A stretch of 64,000 nt of DNA from Collinsella bouchesdurhonensis (GTDB lineage Bacteria > Actinomycetota > Coriobacteriia > Coriobacteriales > Coriobacteriaceae), in the NCBI RefSeq assembly GCF_900155365.1, contig NZ_LT699739.1:585713-649712 (forward strand), in the 5' to 3' direction. Position numbers and translations under genes: made by a program. Numbering within the stretch: the first letter of the stretch is position 1; every line of letters begins with the position of its first letter. The notes under the pieces were generated by a model. The model saw nothing but the letters and a program-made list of their open reading frames with translations. It had not been told where the DNA came from and ran no database searches. This document shows, piece by piece, positions 25,977 through 34,841 of this stretch.

Positions 25977-27533
25977 CTACTCCTCGCAGGCGAGCACGCG
26001 GCCCGTCATCTCCTTGGAGGGCTCAAGACCGGCCATGGTGAGCATCGTGGGGGCGATGTCGGAAAGACGGCCATCCTCGATGCCGGTAAGCTTAGCCTTC
26101 TCATCAACGATGATAAACGGCACGCGATTCGTGGTGTGTGCCGTGAAGGGATGCTTGGTGCCATCGGCAGCGACGTCAAACATATGGTCGGCGTTGCCGT
26201 GGTCGGCGGTAATCAGAGCAAAACCGCCCTTGGCGAGAATTGCCGGAATCACCTTGGAAAGAGCGTCGTCAACAGCCTCGACAGCCTTGACGGCGGCTTC
26301 AAAGACACCGGTGTGGCCCACCATGTCGCAATTGGCGAAGTTCACGATGTAGAAATCAGCGCGATCCTCGTTAATGGCAGCGACGAGCTTCTCGGTGACC
26401 TCGGGGGCGCTCATCTCAGGCTTGAGGTCGTAGGTAGCGACCTTGGGGCTCGGCACGAGCACACGCTCCTCGCCGGGCTTGGGCTCCTCGATGCCGCCGT
26501 TCAAGAAGAACGTCACGTGAGCGTACTTCTCGGTCTCGGCGGTATGAAGCTGCTTCAGGCCGTTCTCGGCGATGACGTCGGCCAAAACCTCCTGCGGGAA
26601 GATCTTGGGGAATGCGACCTCGACGTTAAAGGTGGGGTCGTACTCGGTGAGGGTCACGAAGTGGGAAAGCTTCGGGGCAACCTCACGCGTGAAGCCGTCG
26701 AAGTCGGCCTCCGTGAACGCGCGGGTCATCTGACGAGCGCGATCGGGACGGAAGTTGAAGAAGATGACGGCGTCGCCATCGGCTACGCCCTCGTTCTTGC
26801 AGGCAAACGGCTTGACGAACTCATCACCGCGGTCGTCGGCGGCGTAAGAGGCCTCGATGCCAGCATGGGCGCTGGCCTCACCGTCGAACGGCTTGGTGAT
26901 GACGTCGTAGGCGAGCTGGATGCGCTCCCAGCGGTTATCGCGGTCCATGGCGTAATAACGGCCCGAAACGGTGGCGACGCGGGCATCGCAGCCGTTGTTC
27001 TCGGAGACGTCGGCCAGGAAAGCGGAGAACTCATCGATGTAGCCCAGACCGCTCTTGGGGTCGACATCGCGACCGTCCATGAAGGCATGAACGCGAACGC
27101 ACTTGACACCGCGCTTGGCGGCCATCTTAACGAGAGCCTCGGCATGGGCCATAGAGGAGTGAACGCCGCCCGGAGAAACAAGACCCATGAGGTGCAGGGT
27201 CTTGCCGGAAGCCTTTACATCGTCCATTGCTGCGACGAGGACCTCGTTGTGCTCGAGCGAGCCATCCTTGCAAGCGTTGTTGATACGAGAGAGCTCCTGG
27301 AACACGATGCGGCCGGCACCGATGTTGAGGTGGCCCACCTCGGAGTTACCCATCTGGCCGTCGGGAAGACCCACGTCCTCACCGGATGCACCGAGCGTGG
27401 TGTGGGGGTACTTCTCGTACAGGGAATCGATGAACGGATGCTTGGCGCATGCAACGGCGTTCTCGTCGTTAGCAGGAGCCAGGCCGCAGCCGTCCATGAT
27501 AACCAGCAGTGCAGGAAGATGACGATTTGCCAT
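25977..27533 (-). CDS. gpmI: 2,3-bisphosphoglycerate-independent phosphoglycerate mutase
   Basis: Converts 3-phosphoglycerate to 2-phosphoglycerate in glycolysis using two Mn ions. In 518 residues: metal-binding VIMDGCGL near the start, the phosphorylated serine in GNSEVGH (Ser64), RVHAFMDGRD, GRYYAMDRD, FFNFRPDRARQ and the C-terminal ALITADHGNAD metal motif. It is the last gene of the pgk-tpiA-gpmI run. The tpiA stop codon overlaps a possible GTG start at 27539; ATG at 27533 is chosen. Confidence 0.97.
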   Translation of the reverse strand: MANRHLPALLVIMDGCGLAPANDENAVACAKHPFIDSLYEKYPHTTLGASGEDVGLPDGQMGNSEVGHLNIGAGRIVFQELSRINNACKDGSLEHNEVLVAAMDDVKASGKTLHLMGLVSPGGVHSSMAHAEALVKMAAKRGVKCVRVHAFMDGRDVDPKSGLGYIDEFSAFLADVSENNGCDARVATVSGRYYAMDRDNRWERIQLAYDVITKPFDGEASAHAGIEASYAADDRGDEFVKPFACKNEGVADGDAVIFFNFRPDRARQMTRAFTEADFDGFTREVAPKLSHFVTLTEYDPTFNVEVAFPKIFPQEVLADVIAENGLKQLHTAETEKYAHVTFFLNGGIEEPKPGEERVLVPSPKVATYDLKPEMSAPEVTEKLVAAINEDRADFYIVNFANCDMVGHTGVFEAAVKAVEAVDDALSKVIPAILAKGGFALITADHGNADHMFDVAADGTKHPFTAHTTNRVPFIIVDEKAKLTGIEDGRLSDIAPTMLTMAGLEPSKEMTGRVLACEE

Positions 27534-27538
27534 GTTCA

Positions 27539-28309
27539 CTACTCGCCTGCCTTAACGACCATCTGGGAGAAGTCCTCGGCCTTAAGCGAAGCGCCGCCCA
27601 CGAGGGCACCGTCGACGTCGGGCTTTGCCACAAGCTCGGCAATGTTGCCGGGCTTAGCGGAGCCGCCATACAGCACGCGAATGCCATCGGCGAGCTCGGC
27701 ACCGAACATCTCGACGAGAGTCTCACGGATAGCGCCGCAGACCTCCTGAGCATCGTCAGCGGTGGCAGTCTTGCCGGTACCGATGGCCCAGATGGGCTCA
27801 TAAGCGACGACGAGCTGAGCAGGGTCGGTGATATCGAGACCATCGAGACCGGCCTTGACCTGGTTCACAACGTGCTCGACATAGGTGCCGGCCTCGCGAA
27901 CCTCAAGGGACTCGCCGCAGCAGAAGACAGGAACGATACCAGCAGCAACGAGGGCCTTGGCCTTCTTGTTCTCGTCCTCGTCGGTCTCGTGGAAATAGTC
28001 GCGACGCTCGGAGTGACCGATGATGCAGTAGGTGCAGCCAGCGGACTTGAGCATGTCACAGGAGGACTCGCCGGTGTAGGCGCCCTTCTCCTCCCAGTAC
28101 ACGTTCTGAGCGCCCAGGGCGATCGGAGCGGCCTGGATACGGTCGTGCACGGTGGTGATGTCGATGGTCGGCGGGCAGACGAGGACCTCGACGCCAGCGG
28201 GAACCTCGGGCAGAGCCTGGGCCAGCTCGTCAGCGAGCTTGGCGGCAGCGGCAACGTCGTTATTCATCTTCCAGTTGCCGGCGATAAGGGTGGTGCGGTT
28301 ACTCGGCAT
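27539..28309 (-). CDS. tpiA: Triosephosphate isomerase
   Basis: Interconverts dihydroxyacetone phosphate and glyceraldehyde 3-phosphate. A 256-residue TIM barrel with Lys14 (AGNWKMN), the catalytic histidine in IIGHSERR, the catalytic glutamate in VAYEPIWAIGTGK and the phosphate-binding loops YGGSAKPGN and VGGASL. Its start overlaps the end of pgk by 11 bp, indicating translational coupling. Confidence 0.97.
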   Translation of the reverse strand: MPSNRTTLIAGNWKMNNDVAAAAKLADELAQALPEVPAGVEVLVCPPTIDITTVHDRIQAAPIALGAQNVYWEEKGAYTGESSCDMLKSAGCTYCIIGHSERRDYFHETDEDENKKAKALVAAGIVPVFCCGESLEVREAGTYVEHVVNQVKAGLDGLDITDPAQLVVAYEPIWAIGTGKTATADDAQEVCGAIRETLVEMFGAELADGIRVLYGGSAKPGNIAELVAKPDVDGALVGGASLKAEDFSQMVVKAGE

Positions 28310-29495
28310 CGTTCAGCGCCTCCACTCCAGGAAGGGGCTTACCCTCGACGAGCTGCATGGAAGCGCCGCCGCCGGTGGAAATAAAGGTCATCTTGTCGGC
28401 CAGGCCAAACTTGTTGACAGCAGCCACGGAGTCGCCGCCACCGATAACGGAGTCGCAGTCCTGGTTCGCAGCGATGGCCTCGGCAATAGCCTTGGTGCCG
28501 TGAGCGAACTTGTCCATCTCGAACACGCCGCAGGGGCCGTTCCAGAAGACCGTCTTGGCCTTAGCGATAGCGTCTGCAAAGAGCTTCTCGGTCTCGGGGC
28601 CGATGTCAAGGCCCTCCCAGCCGTCAGCAATCTCGCCGGTCTTGGCAACCTGGGTGTTTGCGTCCTCGGAGAAGGCGTCAGCGGTCACGTTGTCAACGGG
28701 AAGCAGGAACTCGACGCCGTTCTTCTTGGCCTTGTCGAGCATCTCGAGAGCGCGGTCGCACCAGTCGTCCTCGCACAGGGAGTTGCCGATGTGGCCACCC
28801 TGAGCCTTGGAGAAGGTGTAAGCCATGCCGCCGCCGACGATGACGGTGTCAGCGGAGTCGAGCAGACGATCGATCACGCCGATCTTGTCGGAAACCTTGG
28901 AGCCGCCGAGGATGGCGACGAAGGGGCGCTTGGGCTCGGAGAACAGGCCACCAAGCGTGGAGACCTCCTTCTCCAGCAGGAAACCAGCGACTGCCGGGAT
29001 GTAGGCAGCCGGGCCCACGACGGAACCCTGGGCGCGGTGAGCAGTGCCAAAGGCGTCAAGAACAAAGATGTCGCCATAAGAAGCGAGAGTCTTGGCGATC
29101 TCGGGATCGTTCTTCTTCTCGCGCTTGTCAAAGCGAACGTTCTCGAGCACGAGGATCTTGCCCGGCTCGAGAGCGGCCACGGCGTCGGCAGCCTTCTGGC
29201 CATAGGTGTCGTCGACAAAAGCGACATCGAAACCGGAAAGCTCGGCGAGCTTGGCGGCAACCGGAGCGAGCGAAAGCTCAGGCTGAGGGCCGTCGCCCTT
29301 GGGACGACCAAGGTGGCTCATGAGGATAACGCGAGCATTGTGCTCAACGAGGTATTTAATGGTGGGGAGAGCAGCGACGATACGAGTGGTGTCGCCAACA
29401 ACGCCGTCCTTCAGGGGCACGTTGAAGTCAACGCGGCACAAAACGCGCTTGCCGTCGACCTCGACGTCGCGAACAGTCTTCTTGGTGAAAGCCAT
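28299..29495 (-). CDS. pgk: Phosphoglycerate kinase
   Basis: Makes ATP from 1,3-bisphosphoglycerate. A 398-residue two-lobed kinase: N-terminal RVDFNVPL and LMSHLGRPKG, substrate-binding DAFGTAHRA, hinge PFVAILGGSKVSDKIG, ATP lobe WNGPCGVFE and VIGGGDSVAA. AAAGG lies upstream of ATG 29495. It is separated from gap by a terminator-like hairpin, so it may be transcribed partly by read-through. Confidence 0.97.
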   Translation of the reverse strand: MAFTKKTVRDVEVDGKRVLCRVDFNVPLKDGVVGDTTRIVAALPTIKYLVEHNARVILMSHLGRPKGDGPQPELSLAPVAAKLAELSGFDVAFVDDTYGQKAADAVAALEPGKILVLENVRFDKREKKNDPEIAKTLASYGDIFVLDAFGTAHRAQGSVVGPAAYIPAVAGFLLEKEVSTLGGLFSEPKRPFVAILGGSKVSDKIGVIDRLLDSADTVIVGGGMAYTFSKAQGGHIGNSLCEDDWCDRALEMLDKAKKNGVEFLLPVDNVTADAFSEDANTQVAKTGEIADGWEGLDIGPETEKLFADAIAKAKTVFWNGPCGVFEMDKFAHGTKAIAEAIAANQDCDSVIGGGDSVAAVNKFGLADKMTFISTGGGASMQLVEGKPLPGVEALNDAE

Positions 29496-29540
29496 ATGCC
29501 TTCTACCTTTCTCTTAAAAGCGTGCCGGTCGGCACGATGC

Positions 29541-29583
29541 AAAAAGGCGCGGCCTCGAGGCATGACGCCACAGGGCCGCGCCT
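29541..29583 (-). terminator. Terminator/attenuator between gap and pgk
   Basis: AGGCGCGGCC (29545-29554) pairs with GGCCGCGCCT (29574-29583), followed by TTTTTGC on the minus strand. A second small palindrome (CGTGCC-GGTC-GGCACG, 29521-29536) follows before pgk. This probably sets gap expression above pgk. Confidence 0.88.
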
Positions 29584-29620
29584 CACCTGACGCTACTTAC
29601 GCAAAGTATCGAAGCTCAAC

Positions 29621-30646
29621 TTAAGCAACGAACTTCTCGAAGTACTTGATGGTGCGGACCATCTGAGAGGTGTAGGAGTTCTCGTTGTCGTACCAAGAGG
29701 TGACCTGGACGAGGGACTGGCCGTTGCCAAGGTCCTGAACCATGGTCTGGGTGGCGTCGAAGATGGAGCCGTGGGTCTCGCCGACGATGTCGCGGGAAAC
29801 AATCTCGTCCTCGTTGTAGCCGAAGGTCTCGGGGATGGTCTCAGCGTAAGCCTTCATAGCAGCGTTGACCTCCTCGACGGTGACGGTCTTGTCGACGACA
29901 GCGTAGAGGTTGGTGAGGGAGCCCGTCGGGGTCGGGACGCGCTGGGCGGCACCGATCAGCTTGCCGTTGAGCTCGGGGAGAACCAGGCCGATAGCCTTAG
30001 CAGCACCGGTGGAGTTCGGGACGATGTTCTCGCCGCAGGCGCGGGAACGACGCTTGTTGCCCTTGCGCTGCGGACCGTCGAGAGGCATCTGGTCGCCGGT
30101 GTAGGCGTGGATGGTGGTCATGATGCCGGAGACGATGGGAGCGAAGTCGTTCAGACCCTTAGCCATCGGAGCGAGGCAGTTGGTGGTGCAGGAAGCAGCG
30201 GAGATGATGTTGTCATCAGCGGTGAGCTGCTCATGGTTGACGTTGTAAACGATGGTGGGAAGGTCCTTGCCGGCCGGAGCGGAGATGACGACCTTCTTGG
30301 CGCCAGCGTTGATGTGGGCCTGAGCCTTCTCCTTGCTGGTGTAGAAGCCGGTGCACTCGAGCACGACGTCAACGTCGAGGTCGCCCCAAGGAAGGTTGTT
30401 GGCGTCGGCCTCCTTGTAGATCTTGATGGTCTTGCCATCGACGGTGATGGAATCCTCACCGGCGACGACCTCGTGATCGCGGCTGTAGTTGCCCTGCGTA
30501 GAATCGTACTTCAGCAGGTAAGCGAGCATATCGGGAGAGGTGAGGTCGTTGATAGCAACGATCTCGGAGCCCTCATGACCGAACATCTGACGGAATGCCA
30601 GACGACCGATGCGACCGAAGCCGTTGATAGCAACCTTTACTGCCAT
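29621..30646 (-). CDS. gap: Glyceraldehyde-3-phosphate dehydrogenase, type I
   Basis: Oxidises glyceraldehyde 3-phosphate with NAD and phosphate. 341 residues: Rossmann start [16 protein letters not shown], catalytic Cys153 in [20 protein letters not shown] for substrate phosphate and a C-terminal SWYDNENSY. The residue after the second NAD-binding strand ([10 protein letters not shown]) fits NAD preference. Start has AAAGGAG upstream. It lies downstream of whiA, the synteny common in Gram-positives. Confidence 0.97.
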   Translation of the reverse strand: MAVKVAINGFGRIGRLAFRQMFGHEGSEIVAINDLTSPDMLAYLLKYDSTQGNYSRDHEVVAGEDSITVDGKTIKIYKEADANNLPWGDLDVDVVLECTGFYTSKEKAQAHINAGAKKVVISAPAGKDLPTIVYNVNHEQLTADDNIISAASCTTNCLAPMAKGLNDFAPIVSGIMTTIHAYTGDQMPLDGPQRKGNKRRSRACGENIVPNSTGAAKAIGLVLPELNGKLIGAAQRVPTPTGSLTNLYAVVDKTVTVEEVNAAMKAYAETIPETFGYNEDEIVSRDIVGETHGSIFDATQTMVQDLGNGQSLVQVTSWYDNENSYTSQMVRTIKYFEKFVA

Positions 30647-30664
30647 GCGTGTCTCCTTTCGTTA

Positions 30665-30698
30665 GGCCCCGCAGGCTCTTTTGCCTGCCGCTCGGGCC
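30665..30698 (-). promoter_or_regulatory. gap leader hairpin next to the ribosome site
   Basis: GGCCC/GGGCC and GCAGGC/GCCTGC nested stems lie 19 bp ahead of the gap start, just before AAAGGAG. It has no T-tract in the right place and is more likely an mRNA-stabilising or translational element. Confidence 0.6.
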
Positions 30699-30824
30699 CA
30701 CAAACTAACCACTCACTGAATATACCTTTTTTCAATCGCGGTAGTAGCGTGATTGGCGAGATTCCGCTTTTTTCATTACTTTGAAGCGTTTCAACATCGC
30801 GAAATCCATACAGGGCACGCCAAT

Positions 30825-31763
30825 CTACTGTGTTTTGCCTGATGAATCGCCAACGAGCTTCTCCAAACGAAGCACACGATGATACAGCGCCGATTTTGAA
30901 AGCGGCGGCCGAGCGGCCTGTCCGAGGTCGCGAAGAGACAGATCGGGATGAGCCTCGCGCAAGTCGCAGAAATCGGCAAGCGCACGCGGCAAATTGTCTC
31001 GCAGCCCCAGTCGCTTCAACTGTTCGATGAGCTCAAGCTGGCGCTGCGCCGCGCCGGCACTCCTGCCCTGGTTGGCCAGCTCGGCATTTACCAGTCGATT
31101 CACGTCGTTTTTAACCGACTTCATAGCGCGCACGTCCTCGATATCCTCGACGCAGCGACGCGCACCCACGATATGCAGAAGATTGCGCACGTCCTCGGCG
31201 CTCTTAACGTACACGGCATAGCTCGACCGACGACGGTTCACGCGCGCACGGATGCCCACCTGGCAAATCAAATCGGCCAGGGCATAGGCGAACTGCTCGC
31301 CCGTCACGGCGATCTCAAGATGAAAGTCGCCGCGGGGATCGGCTACGAAACCGCCCGCAATCAACGCTCCCCGAATATAAGCGAGGCGGCAACAATCGCG
31401 CGCAACCGCATGGTGCGGAATGCCCGCCACCAGATTTCCCTGGCGATCGAGAATCCCCAACAGAACAAGGGCCTTTTCAAGATCAGGCTGATCGGGCAAA
31501 ACGATGAGATAGTTGCGCACACGATGCAATACGGATTTGCGCACCGTGAACTCGGTCTTGAGCTTCAAGATCTTATGGGTAAGGCCGATCATGGTGCGAG
31601 CGACGGCACCGGTTTCGGTTGCAACCTGCAGACGATAGCCTCCTGAGCCGGCAACGAGCGTTCCACAAACGCGCGCGAGCGCGGCAAGCGTCGCCAAATC
31701 GCAGTATTCACAGGAAGGCTCGCAGCGCGCGAGCTCATCTCTCACCTCGGCGGTAAACGACAT
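30825..31763 (-). CDS. whiA: DNA-binding protein WhiA
   Basis: A conserved Gram-positive regulator of cell division, and of sporulation in Streptomyces. 312 residues: an N-terminal pair of LAGLIDADG-like modules (FTAEVRDELAR...RGALIAGGFVADP...HLEI) and a C-terminal helix-turn-helix (LRDLGQAARPPLSKSALYHRVLRLEKL). ATG at 31763 has GGAGG upstream. It lies 69 bp after rapZ; in most relatives a yvcK gene lies between the two and here it is absent. Confidence 0.95.
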   Translation of the reverse strand: MSFTAEVRDELARCEPSCEYCDLATLAALARVCGTLVAGSGGYRLQVATETGAVARTMIGLTHKILKLKTEFTVRKSVLHRVRNYLIVLPDQPDLEKALVLLGILDRQGNLVAGIPHHAVARDCCRLAYIRGALIAGGFVADPRGDFHLEIAVTGEQFAYALADLICQVGIRARVNRRRSSYAVYVKSAEDVRNLLHIVGARRCVEDIEDVRAMKSVKNDVNRLVNAELANQGRSAGAAQRQLELIEQLKRLGLRDNLPRALADFCDLREAHPDLSLRDLGQAARPPLSKSALYHRVLRLEKLVGDSSGKTQ

Positions 31764-31832
31764 GGCGCCTCCTCTGGAAAAGAGAGGGGACACAAGGGCT
31801 ATCCATTTGACAGAGCATCGTGATACTTACAC

Positions 31833-32753
31833 CTAACTTGCTGTGTTCGCACGCGGAAGATCGCGGTGGGAAATGCTCACGTGATATTGCTGACGCTCAA
31901 GATAGCGCGCCGTCGCCTCGGCAATCGCCACGGAACGGTGCTGCCCGCCCGTGCAGCCAACGGCGATGGAAAGCTGAGGCTTTCCTTCTGCGACGTAGCC
32001 CGGCATCACAGCATCCAGCAGGCGAAACCATGCATCCAAAAATTCCTTGGTCTTAGGATGCTCGAGCACGAAGGAAGACACCTTGGAATCCAAGCCCGTC
32101 ATCGTGCGCATCTCGGGATCGTAATAGGGGTTGGGCAGGAAGCGAACATCGATCATAAGATCGGCCTCAACCGGCAGGCCGTGCTTGAACCCAAAAGAAA
32201 AGACATGCACGTCCATAAGCTGCTGGTCGGGAATCTCCGAGAAGGCCATGCGCAGCTTGTTACGCAGGCTGGAGGTACGCATGCGGCTTGTATCGATCAC
32301 CATGTTGGCACGGTCTTTGATGCTCTCGAGCTGCACGCGCTCGCGCTGAATGGCGTCGACGGTCGATTCGCCGGGCATGACGAGAGGATGGCGACGACGA
32401 TTCTCGCTGTAACGACGAATCAGTACCTCATCAGAAGCGTCGAGGAATACGATCTTGCAGCTCATCTCATGGTCCTCGAGCGTGCGGATCGTATCCAGCA
32501 GCTCGTCGAACAAGCCCTGGCTTCGCAGGTCGCAGGTGACCGCCAGATGACGCCCGATGCCCGCGTTGATGCCCACGAGCTCCGCCAATTGCAAGATAAG
32601 GCGCGGGGGCAAATTGTCGATGCAGAAATAGCCCATATCCTCAAAGACATGCATCGCCTGCGTGCGGCCAGACCCTGCCATGCCGGTGATAATCACAATG
32701 TCCGGTATGCGATCGGCAAGTTCCTGCGCGGTAATATCATCTCTCGCGGGCAT
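31833..32753 (-). CDS. rapZ: RNase adapter RapZ / nucleotide-binding protein YvcJ
   Basis: A 306-residue P-loop protein. In enterobacteria RapZ guides RNase E to GlmZ; in Gram-positives the role is less clear. The Walker A-like loop is GMAGSGRTQ, with Arg in place of the usual Lys, preceded by IVIITG. The C-terminal domain has VRFLPNPYY, SIAVGCTGGQHRS and the final ISHRDL. The Lys-to-Arg change occurs at a residue normally contacting phosphate and deserves a check. ATG at 32753 follows GGAGG. It lies 81 bp downstream of uvrC. Confidence 0.93.
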   Translation of the reverse strand: MPARDDITAQELADRIPDIVIITGMAGSGRTQAMHVFEDMGYFCIDNLPPRLILQLAELVGINAGIGRHLAVTCDLRSQGLFDELLDTIRTLEDHEMSCKIVFLDASDEVLIRRYSENRRRHPLVMPGESTVDAIQRERVQLESIKDRANMVIDTSRMRTSSLRNKLRMAFSEIPDQQLMDVHVFSFGFKHGLPVEADLMIDVRFLPNPYYDPEMRTMTGLDSKVSSFVLEHPKTKEFLDAWFRLLDAVMPGYVAEGKPQLSIAVGCTGGQHRSVAIAEATARYLERQQYHVSISHRDLPRANTAS

Positions 32754-32834
32754 AAGAGCGCCTCCCTGTTGATTCCAACTATCGACCAGTATAGCAAGGT
32801 GCCACAAAAGCAACGGCGCTTACGTGCGGCGGGC

Positions 32835-34838
32835 TTATGCCTCTCGCTCTTGCTCGTCTCTCCCCCACGCGCGCAGCGTGTCATAGACCGCCTGTGCGAC
32901 GTCAGCGGGAATGCCTCGCACCTGGGCGATCTCGTCGACGCTCGCGGCACGCAGCCGCTTCATGGAACCAAAGTGACGCATGATGGCCTTTTTGCGCGTA
33001 GGTCCCACGCCTTCCACCTCGTCAAGAATCGAAACCGTCATCGCCTTGTCGCGCAGCTCGCGATGGAAGGTGATGGCAAAGCGATGGGATTCATCGCGCA
33101 CCTGCTTAATGAGATAGAGCGAGGCAGAACCCGTGGGAAGCACCACCGGCGTATCGTCCCAAGGCACGAAGACCTCCTCGTCGGCCTTAGCAAGGCCGCA
33201 AACGGGAATGTCGAGACCCAGCGCTTCGAGCTGATTCATAGCAGCCGTGAGCTGCGGCTTTCCGCCGTCGACCACAAGCAAGTCGGGCCGCGACCCAAAG
33301 CGTTCGTCCGCCATACGCTCGGGCGCGTAGCGACGCCCCAGTACCTCGGACATCGACACGAAGTCGTTTGCCTCTTCAAGCTCCGCCCGGATCTTGAAGC
33401 GTCGATATTGGCTCTTGTCGGCGTGTCCGTTAGTGAACACCACCATTGATGCCACCGTAAACTTGCCATGAATGGTCGAGATATCGAAGCATTCGATACG
33501 AAGCGGCGGCGCATCGAGCGCAAGCGCGCTTTCCAGTTGCAGCAATGCTTGGTTCGTGCGGTCATCGGAATATCCGGTGCGCATCATATAGCGCATGAGG
33601 GCATGGCGGGCATTGCGCACGCACATCTCCATCAGCCGATGCTTCTCGCCGCGCTGAGGACGATGGAGGACGCATTTGCGGCCGCGCTTTTGACTCAACC
33701 ACTCGCTAATAACCGGGGCGTCTTCCACATCGCAGGCAACATCGACCTCTGCGGGAATATCCGAGGTCTCGTCGTAATAGCGCTTGACGAATCCCGAGAC
33801 GAGCTCCTCCTCGTCCACGTCAAGGCCCTTATCCAAAATGAATTCGCACGTACGAACCGTACGGCCCTCGCGCACCACAAAAACGCAAGCGCCCGCGATA
33901 GTCTCTTCACGGTAGAAACCGATTAGGTCGATGTCCACGCTTGTGGGGAACACCACCTGCTGACGATCATCAAGGCCATTGATAACCTCAAGGCGGCGTT
34001 TGATACGCCCAGCGCGCTCGAAGTCGAGCTCGGCAGCGGCTTGCGCCATGTCGCCTTTGAGCTCATCGATCAGCTCACGGCGCTTGCCGGAAAGAAAACG
34101 CTCTACGCGGCGAACATTCTTGGCATACTCCTCGCGTCCAATCATGCCTGCGCAGACACCCGGGCCGCGGCCCACATGGTAATCAAAGCAAGGACGGCCC
34201 TTCTCGGCGCAAACAAGCTCAATAACATCGCTGTCGGCGGGATGCTTCTCGAGCAGACGGCGCACATGTTTCCATCCCGCGCAGGAAGCATTGCAGATGG
34301 GCACAACCTTGCGCAGGGTATCGATCATTTCGCGTGCGGCACGCGCATCTGTATAGGGGCCAAAGTAGCGCGTGCCCGCCCGATGGCGTTCACGCGTGTA
34401 CTTGATAGCGGGAAAGGCATCACCATGCGTGACGGCGATATAGGGGTAGCTCTTGTCGTCCTTGAAGTCGACATTAAAATACGGGTGATACTGCTCGATA
34501 AGATTGCGCTCCAAAACGAGCGCCTCGTGCTCGCTTTGGACCACCACGTAATCAAATGACGCCACAAGCTGCATCATAAGGGGAATCTTTTGGCGGTCAT
34601 CGCTCAGCGTCACGTACTGCTTCATGCGCGCGCGAAGGTTTTTGGCCTTGCCCACATAGATGACTTCGCCAGCAGCATCTTTCCATAGATAGCAACCTGG
34701 ATCGGTCGGGACATGCGCCACCTGCTCGGCAAGCGAGGGCGCGCCGTTGGCAGACGCGCTCACATGCTCGTGCGCAGCTCGCACATCAAGCGAGGAGGAG
34801 ATGCGCGGACGCGCCGCGCCGGCATCCGGCTCAGACAT
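32835..34838 (-). CDS. uvrC: UvrABC system protein C
   Basis: Makes both incisions in nucleotide excision repair with UvrB. In 667 residues: an N-terminal extension of about 35 residues, the GIY-YIG nuclease domain (GCYLWKDAAGEVIYVGKAKNLR) to about 120, the zinc-less UVR region around 245, an RNase H-like endonuclease domain at about 400-580 (ECFDISTIHG, LLVVDGGKPQL, IPVCGLAK) and the C-terminal helix-hairpin-helix pair (EGVGPTRKKAIMRHF). It starts 3 bp after the upstream gene's stop. Confidence 0.97.
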   Translation of the reverse strand: MSEPDAGAARPRISSSLDVRAAHEHVSASANGAPSLAEQVAHVPTDPGCYLWKDAAGEVIYVGKAKNLRARMKQYVTLSDDRQKIPLMMQLVASFDYVVVQSEHEALVLERNLIEQYHPYFNVDFKDDKSYPYIAVTHGDAFPAIKYTRERHRAGTRYFGPYTDARAAREMIDTLRKVVPICNASCAGWKHVRRLLEKHPADSDVIELVCAEKGRPCFDYHVGRGPGVCAGMIGREEYAKNVRRVERFLSGKRRELIDELKGDMAQAAAELDFERAGRIKRRLEVINGLDDRQQVVFPTSVDIDLIGFYREETIAGACVFVVREGRTVRTCEFILDKGLDVDEEELVSGFVKRYYDETSDIPAEVDVACDVEDAPVISEWLSQKRGRKCVLHRPQRGEKHRLMEMCVRNARHALMRYMMRTGYSDDRTNQALLQLESALALDAPPLRIECFDISTIHGKFTVASMVVFTNGHADKSQYRRFKIRAELEEANDFVSMSEVLGRRYAPERMADERFGSRPDLLVVDGGKPQLTAAMNQLEALGLDIPVCGLAKADEEVFVPWDDTPVVLPTGSASLYLIKQVRDESHRFAITFHRELRDKAMTVSILDEVEGVGPTRKKAIMRHFGSMKRLRAASVDEIAQVRGIPADVAQAVYDTLRAWGRDEQEREA

Positions 34839-34841
34839 AGG

